Shown here piece after piece: positions 39,901 to 48,391 of a stretch of DNA of 64,000 bases; position 1 is the stretch's first letter; each line of letters begins with the position of its first letter. The notes beneath the pieces were generated by a model that did not search any database, was not told where the DNA came from, and saw only the letters and a list, made by a program, of their open reading frames with translations. Source of the DNA: Bacillota bacterium (lineage in GTDB: Bacteria > Bacillota_I > Bacilli_A > Erysipelotrichales > Erysipelotrichaceae); the NCBI GenBank assembly GCA_023388995.1, contig JAEWFD010000027.1, forward strand, positions 113,148 through 177,147. Reading direction: 5' to 3'. A program made the translations under genes and the position numbers.

Positions 39901-41240
39901 TTGGCACCTGCAACCATTTCGTTTGTAATGCTGGTTTTCTCTGTAATAAAGGCGGAAATGGATTGATTCGGTTTCACAAACATCTGCATCCGTTCCAAAA
40001 TATCACCATGCTTCATCACGACAGCACCAAATTCGATGATATCATCATAGCGGCATGACAATCCCGTGGTTTCCAAGTCGAACAGTACAAACTCCACTTC
40101 TTTCAGCAGCTGCTTTCTAGGACGCAGCACAATATCCAAAGTCGGATCTACCATATTCATTTCAATCCCATACAGGACTTTGAAATCCGGATTTTTCTTG
40201 CGTGCTTTATCGGCCGCTTTCTGTGCATCAGGATACGCCTGCACCACCATATGATCAGTAATGGCAATTCCTTTATGTCCGAATGCTGCTGCTTGCGCAA
40301 TCAATGCTCCAACATCACAAACAGCATCCATTTCACTCATCTTCGTATGAGCATGCAATTCAATGCGTTTTTCCGGAAGCAGGTCTTGTCGTTTGGGAAA
40401 CACTTCGGCAGCTGCAATACTATCAGCCATCAGCACCAGTTCCTTCGCAAAGCTATCCTGCACCACACTGCCGCAAACAATCACTTCATCATTGATATTC
40501 AAAGACAACAAAAAGTCACGATGAAAACGCATCCCTTCGAATGCTTTCACAATAAGCGAGTTTGTATAATCCGTCACATAGTAACTCATAATCAGAGTAC
40601 CTTTTTTGCGGTTTTCACTGCTTTCAACCCAGAAGATTTTCCCTTTGATCTCAATGTCTGATACTTCTTCTACTATTTCATCCACTTGCTTTGCGGTATA
40701 AAAAGCTGCCGGTGCTCTTCTGCCTGAAGTAACCGGTCCACGATTGCTTGAGGAAACAAATGCTTTGGTTTCCATAGAGACATCCACTGTTATCTTTTTT
40801 TCTCGAATCGTTAGCGGTGTAACAATTCCCCAGTGCTGCAACATGGTACTGACACTATCATACGCCTCTTGTGCTTTTTTATAGTCTTTGCGGCTAACAT
40901 CGCAGACAATTGCATCTTCCTCCAAAACAGGCAGCAAGCTTCCATAGATTGCTGCCCGGTGGTCAAAATTTGCGCATTCTTTCAAATACAACGCAATATC
41001 TTTCATGGATAAGTCGGTTGCTTTGGCCATGAACTGCAGTTCCACAACACAACCTGTCAATTGTTCAAACGCTTGCTTAAAGTCCTGAAACAACGCAAAC
41101 TCCCAAGTTTGATTCACACAAAGGAAAATCGATACTTGTTTTTTTGTTTTATGCCATTTGATACTCGTAATCGTAGCGGCACTGATTTCTTTTTCATATT
41201 GGTGCAATCCTAGTTCCTGAATCAATGCACGATAATCCAT
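36936..41240 (-). CDS. polC: DNA polymerase III alpha subunit, Gram-positive type (PolC)
   Basis: The main replicase of low-GC Gram-positives. The 1434-aa protein has, in order, an N-terminal domain and OB fold (to ~310), a split PHP domain (ELHAHTKMSEMDAV), a DEDD 3'-5' exonuclease inserted in it (FDLETTGLSCRYDD and the later HRADYDANV), the PHP remainder, then the palm with PDIDLNFSGEYQ and a zinc-binding pair CPNC/CPHC, finger, and a HhH region near the end. ATG 41240 has GGAGG eight bases upstream. It lies four bases from rseP, the usual order in Bacillota (uppS-cdsA-dxr-rseP-polC). Confidence 0.97.
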   Translation of the reverse strand: MDYRALIQELGLHQYEKEISAATITSIKWHKTKKQVSIFLCVNQTWEFALFQDFKQAFEQLTGCVVELQFMAKATDLSMKDIALYLKECANFDHRAAIYGSLLPVLEEDAIVCDVSRKDYKKAQEAYDSVSTMLQHWGIVTPLTIREKKITVDVSMETKAFVSSSNRGPVTSGRRAPAAFYTAKQVDEIVEEVSDIEIKGKIFWVESSENRKKGTLIMSYYVTDYTNSLIVKAFEGMRFHRDFLLSLNINDEVIVCGSVVQDSFAKELVLMADSIAAAEVFPKRQDLLPEKRIELHAHTKMSEMDAVCDVGALIAQAAAFGHKGIAITDHMVVQAYPDAQKAADKARKKNPDFKVLYGIEMNMVDPTLDIVLRPRKQLLKEVEFVLFDLETTGLSCRYDDIIEFGAVVMKHGDILERMQMFVKPNQSISAFITEKTSITNEMVAGAKPIEALLPQILELFQDRVLVAHNAKFDIGFMTEVLRKHGYPSLTNPVVDTLDLAKAMWKSRRLYSLGHIARSYKIAYDEETAHRADYDANVLASVFQLMLYDLARDYQVQSLEELQGIQDEDSFKKVWKKHVTLLVKNQQGLKDLFELVTLSNSKYLAYSGKSSSKEEEYVAEPRIIREEIQRLREHLLVGSSCLNNEVFDTAANKSWEELLKVISFYDYIEIQSIENYSNLLATNSVKNAERLKQILLDIIKGAKEMNKLVVVSGDVHYIHPEDKIFRDVYIQSQGIGGVRHPLYIYNKEKRWATTSPNQHLRTTQEMLDLFDFLPAEEAFQYVVTNTHAIYDQIEVVKPIKDSLFTPHIAGEETLTELCYAKARQMYGTDLPKLVDDRLKKELDSIIGNGFAVIYYVSHLLVKKSLEDGYLVGSRGSVGSSFVATMATITEVNPLPPHYYCPNCQHSEFFEDGSIASGYDLPDKPCPHCGTTMIGDGQDIPFETFLGFEGDKVPDIDLNFSGEYQEHAHAYTKVVFGEDKVYRAGTIGGVAEKTAYGYVSGYLEEFNKIDTRGAERTRLAMGCQDVKRTTGQHPGGIIVIPEYMDVHDFTPIQYPANNPDSAWKTSHFDFHAIHDNVLKLDILGHVDPTAMKMYERISGIDPKTIPMNDTKVISIFNSIDALCMDTTMSGEKTGAVGLPEFGTQFVRGMLEATKPSTFAELVQISGLSHGTDVWLNNAKDLIDNNTCVLKEVIGCRDDIMVYLIQKGLPSKSAFDIMESVRKGKGLKEDWKQLMRDNQVPEWYIESCLRIKYMFPKAHAVAYVLMAVRVAWFKVYHPHYYYAVYFTTRCDVFDLEVMTKGARAIKERLNDIAMRLNHQELKKSVTNKEISLITTLEVALEMYLRGYSMANIDLHKSEANDFIVDPDDAHVIIPPFGALDGLGANVALSIIEAREQQPFISQQDMMQRSQINQTSLKKLESMGVLDNLQKENQLSLF

Positions 41241-41244
41241 ACTG

Positions 41245-42294
41245 TTAACCTCCAATTAATCGAACAACATCCTGATAAGTGACAAAAATGAATAATGCAA
41301 ACATCATCACAACACCTGCTATCATGAAGGCACCTTCTAATTTTTCGTTTATTTTAATTTTGGTAACACCTTCAAATATCATCATCAATGCTCTTCCGCC
41401 ATCCAGAATCGGAAGCGGCAGCAAATTAAAGATCCCGATATTTACGCTCAACATTCCCATCAATGCCAAAAACGGAATCAAACCATAAGATGCTTGTTCT
41501 TTTGTTACTTCGTAAATGCCTACCGGACCAGACAGCTTATCCATTCCGATTCCACGGACAATCTTCCCCAGTGTCTTTAATACAGAATTGACACTGTTGC
41601 CGATTTCCATCGTCCCATGCCACACTGCCTGCAGCGGAGTAATGGCTTTTATGGTAGCCTGCGGCGCCAAGAGCCCCATCATCACACGCTTTTCCGGCTC
41701 ATAGTACTTCGGAGTCAAAGTCACTGTTAAGATTTCGCTGCCTCTTTGCAAGGTCAGCTGCATTGTACCTTCATAAAACATTGCTTCATTGACAAAATCA
41801 TAGTAATTTCTTGGTGTTAAAACACTGCCGTCCGGAAATACCACTTTCTGAATTTGGTCCCCGCTTTGAATCCCTGCCTCAGCAGCCGCAGATTGTTCCA
41901 GAACATCGCCGATTACCGCTGGCGGAGGCACAACAACCTTGCCATTGTATAAGAAAATGCCAACAAAAATAAACCAGGCAAGCACTAAGTTCATGAACGC
42001 ACCTGCCACCATGATGATAATACGCTTGGTATAAGAAATACCGGATAAGACACGGTCAGCCGATACCCCTTCCAGATCAATTCCCTCTTCACCAGCCATG
42101 GATACATAGCCTCCAATCGGCAAAGCACGGATGGTATATTTCGTTTCACCACGTTTGGTCTGCCACAGTTTCGGCCCCATTCCAATCGCAAATTCCGGTA
42201 CATAAATATTAAATTTCTTCGCTGTCACAAAATGACCAATTTCATGGACCGTAATAATCGTAGACAATAAAATAATAAAATAGAGGATACCCAT
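41245..42294 (-). CDS. rseP: Site-2 intramembrane metalloprotease (RseP/RasP)
   Basis: Cleaves transmembrane segments of regulators and signal-peptide remnants within the membrane. The 349-aa protein has HEIGH (residues 17-21) in the first helix as the zinc site, a PDZ domain (about 150-240) and the LDGGRALM motif in the third helix, where Asp is the third zinc ligand. AAAGGAG precedes ATG 42294; the open frame to 42366 runs into dxr and is rejected. Confidence 0.95.
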   Translation of the reverse strand: MGILYFIILLSTIITVHEIGHFVTAKKFNIYVPEFAIGMGPKLWQTKRGETKYTIRALPIGGYVSMAGEEGIDLEGVSADRVLSGISYTKRIIIMVAGAFMNLVLAWFIFVGIFLYNGKVVVPPPAVIGDVLEQSAAAEAGIQSGDQIQKVVFPDGSVLTPRNYYDFVNEAMFYEGTMQLTLQRGSEILTVTLTPKYYEPEKRVMMGLLAPQATIKAITPLQAVWHGTMEIGNSVNSVLKTLGKIVRGIGMDKLSGPVGIYEVTKEQASYGLIPFLALMGMLSVNIGIFNLLPLPILDGGRALMMIFEGVTKIKINEKLEGAFMIAGVVMMFALFIFVTYQDVVRLIGG

Positions 42295-42295
42295 A

Positions 42296-43453
42296 CTAGA
42301 ATGCTCCTTTCTGCAGGCTTTGTGCATATGCACGTACCTGTCTATCGACGTCCTGCAACATCGCAAGCGATGTTACCGGGCAATTTTCAAACCGGCTCAA
42401 ACAACGGTGAATGAGCGCTTCAATTTCCAAAAAAGATATTTCGTCATTCAAGAAACGAGCTACCGCAATCTCATTGGCGGCATTCATCACAGCAGGTCCA
42501 ATCCCCTTTGCTGCACCTACTTGATAAGCCAAAGCCAAGAGAGGAAACCGTTCCATATCCATTGGTTCAAATGTTAAAGTACCAATCTGATCCAGCCGCA
42601 AAGCATTGTCGTATGCCATTGCCGCATGACGCGGATAAGAGAGTGCATACTGGATCGGAATTCGCATATCTGCTGTTCCCATCTGCGCTAAAATGCTGTG
42701 ATCCTGAAACTGAACCAGGGAATGAACAATGCTTTGGCGATGAAGCAGTACCTGAATATTGGAATATGGCTGATGAAACAAGTAATGTGCTTCAATTACT
42801 TCAAACCCCTTATTCATCATCGTAGCACTGTCAATCGTAATTTTGGCGCCCATATTCCAATTGGGATGAGCCAACGCCATCTGTTTGGTGACATGCCCCA
42901 GCTGTTCCCGGGTAAGATCCCGGAAGCTGCCGCCGCTAGCCGTAATAATCAATTTGTCTACATCTCGTTGATCTTCTTTATGCAAGCATTGGAAAATAGC
43001 GGAATGCTCGCTGTCAATTGGCAGCATGTCAACATCATGCTTTAAGCATGCTTCATGAATTAATTCCCCCGCTACCACCAATGTTTCTTTATTGGCCAAG
43101 CCAATCATCTTTTTTTGCTGAATTGCAGCCATTGTCGGAGCCAAGCCAACAAACCCTACCAGTGCATTAACTACCATATCGCTTTGCGGCAAGGTTGCTA
43201 ATCCAATAAGACCTTCATCTCCGTCATAGAATTTAGTCTGCGGATATTGCATAGCCAAGCGCTGGGCATCATCCTTTCGTTTGACACACACATGCTCAAT
43301 AGGCATTTCTTGCAGAAATGCTTCCAGCTGTTTGATATTTGAACCTACGCTGATCCCCGCAACAGAATAAAGCTCCGGATTGGCCCGGACGATATCCATC
43401 GTTTGTGTTCCAATCGATCCGCTAGCCCCTAAAATAGTAATATGCTTCTTCAT
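42296..43453 (-). CDS. dxr: 1-deoxy-D-xylulose-5-phosphate reductoisomerase
   Basis: Second step of the MEP isoprenoid pathway: DXP to MEP with NADPH. The 385-aa protein has the NADPH motif ILGASGSIGTQTMDI at its start, LPIDSEHSAIFQCL (metal and substrate site) and the MNKGFEVIEAHYLF stretch. It shows the organism uses the MEP route. Overlaps cdsA by four bases. Confidence 0.97.
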   Translation of the reverse strand: MKKHITILGASGSIGTQTMDIVRANPELYSVAGISVGSNIKQLEAFLQEMPIEHVCVKRKDDAQRLAMQYPQTKFYDGDEGLIGLATLPQSDMVVNALVGFVGLAPTMAAIQQKKMIGLANKETLVVAGELIHEACLKHDVDMLPIDSEHSAIFQCLHKEDQRDVDKLIITASGGSFRDLTREQLGHVTKQMALAHPNWNMGAKITIDSATMMNKGFEVIEAHYLFHQPYSNIQVLLHRQSIVHSLVQFQDHSILAQMGTADMRIPIQYALSYPRHAAMAYDNALRLDQIGTLTFEPMDMERFPLLALAYQVGAAKGIGPAVMNAANEIAVARFLNDEISFLEIEALIHRCLSRFENCPVTSLAMLQDVDRQVRAYAQSLQKGAF

Positions 43454-44211
43454 GAAAAAACCCTCAAAATCATCACAAACACCGTGATATTAATTAGCAA
43501 ACTATCAATGCGATCCAAAATGCCGCCATGCCCCGGAAGCAACGATCCAAAATCCTTAATTTGGAAAAAACGTTTAATAGAGCTGAATATTAAATCGCCA
43601 AACTGTCCTGTTACCGCCAGCAGCAAACTAGCAGGAATATGCAAATAGGCTGGAAAAATCGGCCAGATAAAGAGAAAGAGCATAGATACTGCAAAGCCCA
43701 TGAACCAGCCAACATAGAAGCCCTCCCATGTTTTTTTCGGCGAAATACGTTCAATCAGTTTATGCTTGCCGAAGAACTTTCCGCCAAAAAATCCTCCTGT
43801 ATCTACGCTATACGTAACTGCGACCAAATACAAGAGATGCAAGGAGCCTTGTTTCTCTAGTGACAACACGCTGCGCCCTGCAAACGTTAGAATCAGACTC
43901 AGACTGCCGTACAGCAAAACATCCATCACCGTAAACCGCTCTGTAATAAAAGAGATAAGAAAGAGCGACATAATAAACACAAACAACAGCCAAGGATATA
44001 GTGCAGCACTTGCAAAACATAATCCAATGTAACAAGTTCCTAAATAGCCTGTAATCGCAAAATGCCAATCTTTGCGGCGAAACGATGTTAACTCGTCAAT
44101 ACATAATCCAATGACAACAACCACTGTCAGCATCATGTAAATACCGCGCAGCAGGAAAATAGGAATAAAAATGGCAAGTAGCAGAAGTGCTGTCAGAACT
44201 CTATTTTTCAT
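43450..44211 (-). CDS. cdsA: Phosphatidate cytidylyltransferase (CDP-diglyceride synthase)
   Basis: Makes CDP-diacylglycerol for phospholipid synthesis. The 253-aa protein is mostly transmembrane (seven or eight helices); the signature SVDTGGFFGGKFFGKHKL...SPKKTWEG and the C-terminal KDFGSLLPGHGGILDRIDSL are present. Overlaps uppS by 11 bases and dxr by 4. Confidence 0.96.
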   Translation of the reverse strand: MKNRVLTALLLLAIFIPIFLLRGIYMMLTVVVVIGLCIDELTSFRRKDWHFAITGYLGTCYIGLCFASAALYPWLLFVFIMSLFLISFITERFTVMDVLLYGSLSLILTFAGRSVLSLEKQGSLHLLYLVAVTYSVDTGGFFGGKFFGKHKLIERISPKKTWEGFYVGWFMGFAVSMLFLFIWPIFPAYLHIPASLLLAVTGQFGDLIFSSIKRFFQIKDFGSLLPGHGGILDRIDSLLINITVFVMILRVFS

Positions 44212-44899
44212 CTATACCTCCAAAGCGGCGCTGCCGTCGCTGATACTGCGCAATTGCATCCTGAAAGGCGGCTGCATCAAAATCAGGCCACAGTGTATCG
44301 ACAAACACCATTTCACTGTATGCAAGCTGCCATAGCATAAAATTAGAAATACGATATTCATTGCTGGTTCGAATCAAAAGATCCACATCTGTAAATTCCG
44401 TCATTAAATAAGACCCAATCAGTTCACTTGTAACTTCAGCAGCAGATACACCACTGGCAACAATCTTCTGCACTGCCAGCTCCAACTCCCTGCGACCTCC
44501 GTAGTTCAATGCCAGGTTCAAGGTCAATCCGGTATTATGCATTGTTCTCATACACGCATCTTCAATCGGACGGCGCGCATAATCGGGTAATTTCTCTACT
44601 TCGCCTAGAACCCTTATTCTTACATTATGCTCCATCAATTCACCAATATAACTCTCAAAGAAACGAGCTGGCAAACGCATGATAAATTCCACTTCATCCA
44701 ACGGCCGTTTCCAATTTTCCGTAGAGAATGCATATAGGGTCAAAGATACTATGCCCAGATCATTCGCTGCAATCACAATATTGCGAATATTTTTAGTACC
44801 TTGCAAATGCCCGGCTGTACGCGGAAGAAATTGCTTCTTAGCCCACCTTCCGTTTCCGTCCATAATAATCGCAACGTGTTTTGGTATCTGACTACTCAT
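44201..44899 (-). CDS. uppS: Undecaprenyl diphosphate synthase
   Basis: Cis-prenyltransferase that makes the lipid carrier for wall synthesis. The 232-aa protein has HVAIIMDGNGRWAKK near the N-terminus (catalytic Asp), YAFSTENWKRP and the C-terminal LLIRTSNEYRISNFMLWQ. AGGAGG precedes ATG 44899. First gene of the uppS-cdsA-dxr-rseP-polC transcript with its own promoter. Confidence 0.96.
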   Translation of the reverse strand: MSSQIPKHVAIIMDGNGRWAKKQFLPRTAGHLQGTKNIRNIVIAANDLGIVSLTLYAFSTENWKRPLDEVEFIMRLPARFFESYIGELMEHNVRIRVLGEVEKLPDYARRPIEDACMRTMHNTGLTLNLALNYGGRRELELAVQKIVASGVSAAEVTSELIGSYLMTEFTDVDLLIRTSNEYRISNFMLWQLAYSEMVFVDTLWPDFDAAAFQDAIAQYQRRQRRFGGIDEK

Positions 44900-44933
44900 A
44901 GTTCCTCCTATGCCATTCATTCATAACATTGCT

Positions 44934-44962
44934 ATTATAGCACAATCTGCCATCATCAACAA
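44934..44962 (-). promoter_or_regulatory. uppS operon promoter
   Basis: Minus strand TTGTTG (44962-44957), 17-base spacer, TATAAT (44939-44934), 35 bases before the uppS ATG. Confidence 0.8.
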
Positions 44963-44984
44963 TAAACTGCCTCCCCCCAACCAT

Positions 44985-45021
44985 GAAAAAAGTGTCCCGC
45001 TTTCACGAAACACTTTTATTT
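44985..45021 (-). terminator. frr terminator
   Basis: Minus strand AAAAGTGT...ACACTTTTTT stem (8 bp) with a 14-base loop and T-run; separates pyrH-frr from uppS. Confidence 0.8.
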
Positions 45022-45026
45022 TTTTG

Positions 45027-45572
45027 CTATACAGACATGATTTCCTTTGCTTTTTCTTCGGCAATCTTATCAACCAATTTGATTTGCTCATCAGTCAGTT
45101 TTTGCACTTTTTCCTGGCCATCCTTTTGAATATCCTCAGGAAAATCTTTATTCTTCTTGATTGCATCATTGGCGTCACGACGCACATTGCGAATCGCAAC
45201 TTTTGCTTCTTCCGCCATCTTAGAAACTACTTTTGTCAGTTCTTTGCGACGATCTTCTGTCAAAGAAGGAACATTGATCCGAACAACTGTTCCATCATTT
45301 TGCGGATTAAAGCCCAAGTTAGCTTTCAAAATCGCTGTTTCAATTTCCTTCAGCGTAGAGCGATCAAATGGCTTGATCACAAGTTGCTTTCCTTCTACTA
45401 CAGTAATGCTTGCGACTTGATTGACCGGAGTCATGCTTCCGTAATAATCCACTTCCACATGATCCAAAATGGAAGCATTTGCACGACCCGTACGAACAGT
45501 TGTCAAATCATTGCGGAAGGCTTCAATTGCTTTCTCCATCTTCCCCGAAGTTTGTTTCAAGATTGTTTGCAT
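45027..45572 (-). CDS. frr: Ribosome recycling factor
   Basis: A 181-aa RRF that splits ribosomes after termination together with EF-G. VRTGRANASILDHVEVDYYG and RRDANDAIKK are typical of the three-helix-bundle protein. One base pair gap from pyrH, so coupled. Confidence 0.97.
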   Translation of the reverse strand: MQTILKQTSGKMEKAIEAFRNDLTTVRTGRANASILDHVEVDYYGSMTPVNQVASITVVEGKQLVIKPFDRSTLKEIETAILKANLGFNPQNDGTVVRINVPSLTEDRRKELTKVVSKMAEEAKVAIRNVRRDANDAIKKNKDFPEDIQKDGQEKVQKLTDEQIKLVDKIAEEKAKEIMSV

Positions 45573-45573
45573 A

Positions 45574-46290
45574 CTATTTCTCCTCCTTTGTTATGACAGT
45601 ACCGATATGCTCACCTTGAATGGCTTTGAGAATATTATCCTCCTCATTCATATTAAATACAAGCAGATCAATACCATTTTCCATACATAATGTAACTGCG
45701 GTCGGATCCATTACCTGCAAATTGTTCTGCAATAGATCCATATAAGTCAAACGATCGTATTTGACAGCTTGCGGATCCTTTTTCGGATCAGCGCTGTATA
45801 CACCATCTACACCGTTTTTGGACATCAAAATGACATCAGCGCCAATTTCGGAAGCTCGCAGAGCCGCACAAGTGTCGGTAGAGAAATAGGGACTCCCAAC
45901 ACCTGCCGCAAAAATAACAATTCTGTTTTTTTCTAAATGGCGTTTCGCTTTGCGAACGATAAACGGCTCACAAATTTTTGACATTTCAATAGCACTTTGG
46001 ACTCTTGTTGGTACACCAAGTTGTTCCAGCGCACTTTGCACAGCCAATGCATTCATGACTGTTGCCAGCATTCCCATATAGTCAGCTTGAGTTCTCTCAA
46101 TACCAAGTTGTTCAATGACTTTACCGCGTACGAAGTTTCCCCCGCCCACGACAATTGCCAACTCAATATTTTGCTCAGATACACGTTTTAACTGAATAGC
46201 CAAACTTCTCAGCGTTTGCGGATCAAATCCTTTTCCAGCACCGCCTGCCAATGCCTCACCACTCAATTTCAGCAATACTCTTTTGTACAT
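45574..46290 (-). CDS. pyrH: UMP kinase
   Basis: Phosphorylates UMP to UDP. The 238-aa protein has KRVLLKLSGEAL at the start, VVGGGNFVRG, the ATRVQSAI-type loop and VDGVYSADPKKDP (uridylate kinase/aspartokinase fold). ATG 46290 follows AAAGGTGG. The upstream open frame to 46326 enters the tsf terminator and is rejected. Confidence 0.97.
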   Translation of the reverse strand: MYKRVLLKLSGEALAGGAGKGFDPQTLRSLAIQLKRVSEQNIELAIVVGGGNFVRGKVIEQLGIERTQADYMGMLATVMNALAVQSALEQLGVPTRVQSAIEMSKICEPFIVRKAKRHLEKNRIVIFAAGVGSPYFSTDTCAALRASEIGADVILMSKNGVDGVYSADPKKDPQAVKYDRLTYMDLLQNNLQVMDPTAVTLCMENGIDLLVFNMNEEDNILKAIQGEHIGTVITKEEK

Positions 46291-46311
46291 GGGAACCCAC
46301 CTTTCTTTCTT

Positions 46312-46342
46312 TGAAAAAGGACACAATAAAAGTGTCCTTTGA
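46312..46342 (-). terminator. tsf terminator
   Basis: Minus strand AAAGGACAC/GTGTCCTTT, a 9-bp stem with a 7-base loop and T-run, directly after tsf; separates rpsB-tsf from pyrH-frr. Confidence 0.85.
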
Positions 46343-46345
46343 TCT

Positions 46346-47236
46346 TTAACGTACTTGACTCATTACCTCTTCAGCAAAGTTGTCAACTTTTTTCTCAATC
46401 CCTTCACCAACAGCATAACGAACCAGTTTTGCAACTTTCGTATTTGCCTGTGCCAGGTATTGACTGATTTTCAAATCAGGATTTTTGAAGAAAGGTTGAT
46501 CATTCAAGCAGATTTCTTGCAAATTCTTGCTCAAACGTCCTTCTACGATTCCCTGCAGTACTTTTTCCGGTTTGCCGGATAATGCAGGATCATTCTTCAT
46601 GATTTCCGTTTGAATAGCACGTTCATGTTCCAAGAATTCAGCAGGAACATCGCTGCGATCAACGAATTGCGGATTCATGGCAGCAGCATGCATTGCAATG
46701 TCTTTCGCAACTTCAGCATTGCTTGTATTGCTTAATACTGCTACACAGCTGATCTTGCCACCCATGTGCATATATGCACCGAATGCATCGCTATCTTGCT
46801 TTTCAATAATTTCGAAACGGCGGAAGCTGATTTTTTCACCGATTGTTGCTGTTGCATCAATCAGGATATTTTCCAAAGTATATTCAGCAGTTGCTTTGCA
46901 AGCAAGCGCTTCTTCCATTGTTGCCGGTTTGTGTTTCAGCAATGTTTCGGTTACGATATCCAACACTTGCAAGAAACGTTCATTTTTAGCAGCAAAGTCT
47001 GTTTCTGAGTTAACTTCAAAGATAACAGCATAATTGCCATCCACTGCCAAGCGTGTCAATCCTTCAGCAGCAATGCGGTCTGCTTTTTTCGCAGCTTTAG
47101 AGATACCTTTTTCACGCAACCAGTCGATTGCTTTTTCCATATCTCCATCACATTCAGTAAGCGCCTTTTTGCAGTCCATCATCCCTGCGCCGGTTTTTTC
47201 GCGTAGTTCTTTTACATCTTGTGCTGTAATTGCCAT
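46346..47236 (-). CDS. tsf: Elongation factor Ts
   Basis: Nucleotide exchange factor for EF-Tu. The 296-aa protein has an N-terminal UBA-like domain (VKELREKTGAGMMDCKKAL, residues 8-26), the ERFLQVLDIV coiled region and the core domain. GGAGG lies eight bases before ATG 47236. Follows rpsB in one transcript. Confidence 0.97.
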   Translation of the reverse strand: MAITAQDVKELREKTGAGMMDCKKALTECDGDMEKAIDWLREKGISKAAKKADRIAAEGLTRLAVDGNYAVIFEVNSETDFAAKNERFLQVLDIVTETLLKHKPATMEEALACKATAEYTLENILIDATATIGEKISFRRFEIIEKQDSDAFGAYMHMGGKISCVAVLSNTSNAEVAKDIAMHAAAMNPQFVDRSDVPAEFLEHERAIQTEIMKNDPALSGKPEKVLQGIVEGRLSKNLQEICLNDQPFFKNPDLKISQYLAQANTKVAKLVRYAVGEGIEKKVDNFAEEVMSQVR

Positions 47237-47251
47237 CTTCATTTCCTCCAA

Positions 47252-48181
47252 TTATTCTTCTGTCGTTGCAGGTGCTGCAGCAGCAGGTGCTTGTTCTCTA
47301 TTGAATGGACGACGTGGACGACGATCATTGCGATCCCCGCGGTCAGAACCGCGATCATTGTTGAAACGTTGACGACGTTCTTCATTGCGAGCACGACGAC
47401 GACGTTCATTTTCTGCAGCTTGCTCTTCTACATTTTGAATAACATCAGCCATAGAAACTTCTTCTTCGCCTTCTTCTTTTTGGTAAGCAACACTTAGAAG
47501 ACCACCTTTGGATTCCATGATTGCATCTGCCATCAATGTAACGATCAGTTTTACAGAACGAAGCGCATCATCATTTGCAGGAATTGCATAATCCACTTCT
47601 TCCGGATTACAGTTTGTATCAACGATACCAAATACAGGAATACCCAGTTTTCTTGCTTCCGCAACAGCATTGTGTTCTACTTTTGGATCAATTACAAAGA
47701 TTGCATCAGGAATTTTTTTCATTTCCTTGATACCGCCAAGGAAGTTTTCCAAACGAGCCGCTTCTTTGCGAATTTGGGATACTTCTTTCTTTGGATATTT
47801 TTCCATCAATCCGCTTGCTTCCATCTCTTCGATTTCGATCAAACGTCTGATTCTTTTTTGAATTGTACGGAAATTTGTTAATGTACCACCCAACCAACGT
47901 TGGTTGATAAAGAAAGAACCTGTACGAAGTGCTTCTTCCATCACTACTACTTGTGCTTGTTTCTTAGTACCAACAAACAATACTTTACCGCCGCGATCAG
48001 CGATATCTTTCATTGCAAGATAAGCTTCATCTAGTTTTACTTGTGTTTTTTCCAAGTTGATGATGTAAACCCCATTGCGTGAAGTATAGATATACGGACG
48101 CATTTTTGGATCCCATCTGCGTGTTTGGTGCCCGAAATGGGAACCGGATTCTAACAATTTCTTCATTGAAACAACTGACAT
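47252..48181 (-). CDS. rpsB: 30S ribosomal protein S2 with basic C-terminal extension
   Basis: S2 begins VVSMKKLLESGSHFGHQTRRW, and carries WLGGTLTNFRTIQKRI and the DAIFVIDPKVEHNA stretch. The usual S2 domain ends near residue 235-250; here a further ~55 residues rich in Arg, Asn, Asp and Glu follow (RRRRARNEERRQRF, DRGDRNDRRPRRP) and end with Ala/Pro/Glu. Such extensions are seen in some Bacillota, but the Arg-rich repeat is unusual. First gene of rpsB-tsf. Confidence 0.96.
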   Translation of the reverse strand: MSVVSMKKLLESGSHFGHQTRRWDPKMRPYIYTSRNGVYIINLEKTQVKLDEAYLAMKDIADRGGKVLFVGTKKQAQVVVMEEALRTGSFFINQRWLGGTLTNFRTIQKRIRRLIEIEEMEASGLMEKYPKKEVSQIRKEAARLENFLGGIKEMKKIPDAIFVIDPKVEHNAVAEARKLGIPVFGIVDTNCNPEEVDYAIPANDDALRSVKLIVTLMADAIMESKGGLLSVAYQKEEGEEEVSMADVIQNVEEQAAENERRRRARNEERRQRFNNDRGSDRGDRNDRRPRRPFNREQAPAAAAPATTEE

Positions 48182-48296
48182 AATTTAATTTCCTCGCTTT
48201 CCGTTATTTCCTCCATCATTTCCACCAGCAACACTCTTTCGAGCACGGAGTTGCCTGAATCCATGATGTGTGAAGTACACTTTCCTCAAAGTGCCA
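48182..48296 (-). other. rpsB 5' leader
   Basis: About 115 bases between the predicted start point and rpsB. It contains a GCTC-GAAA-GAGT hairpin inside CAACTCC...GTGTTG and two purine-rich Shine-Dalgarno-like stretches. Ribosomal protein leaders of this kind often bind their own protein; direct evidence is lacking. Confidence 0.4.
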
Positions 48297-48302
48297 TTTA
48301 AT

Positions 48303-48331
48303 AATATACCATAAAGAGGCATTCAGTACAA
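48303..48331 (-). promoter_or_regulatory. rpsB-tsf promoter
   Basis: Minus strand TTGTAC (48331-48326), 17-base spacer, TATATT (48308-48303). Confidence 0.75.
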
Positions 48332-48364
48332 TACTTAGCTGCAAAAGTTACATCTTTTTGCTAT

Positions 48365-48391
48365 AAAAAAGAGAAGGAATTATCTCCTTCG
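48365..48391 (-). terminator. Terminator after the PNPOx-like gene
   Basis: Minus strand GAAGGA/TCCTTC hairpin followed by TCTTTTTT; overlaps the 3' end of the gene. Confidence 0.75.

Noticed and set aside
44910..45596. 228-codon plus-strand frame over frr
   Set aside because: Antisense to frr and crosses the frr terminator and uppS promoter; composition (Ile/Phe/Cys/His) is that of a shadow.
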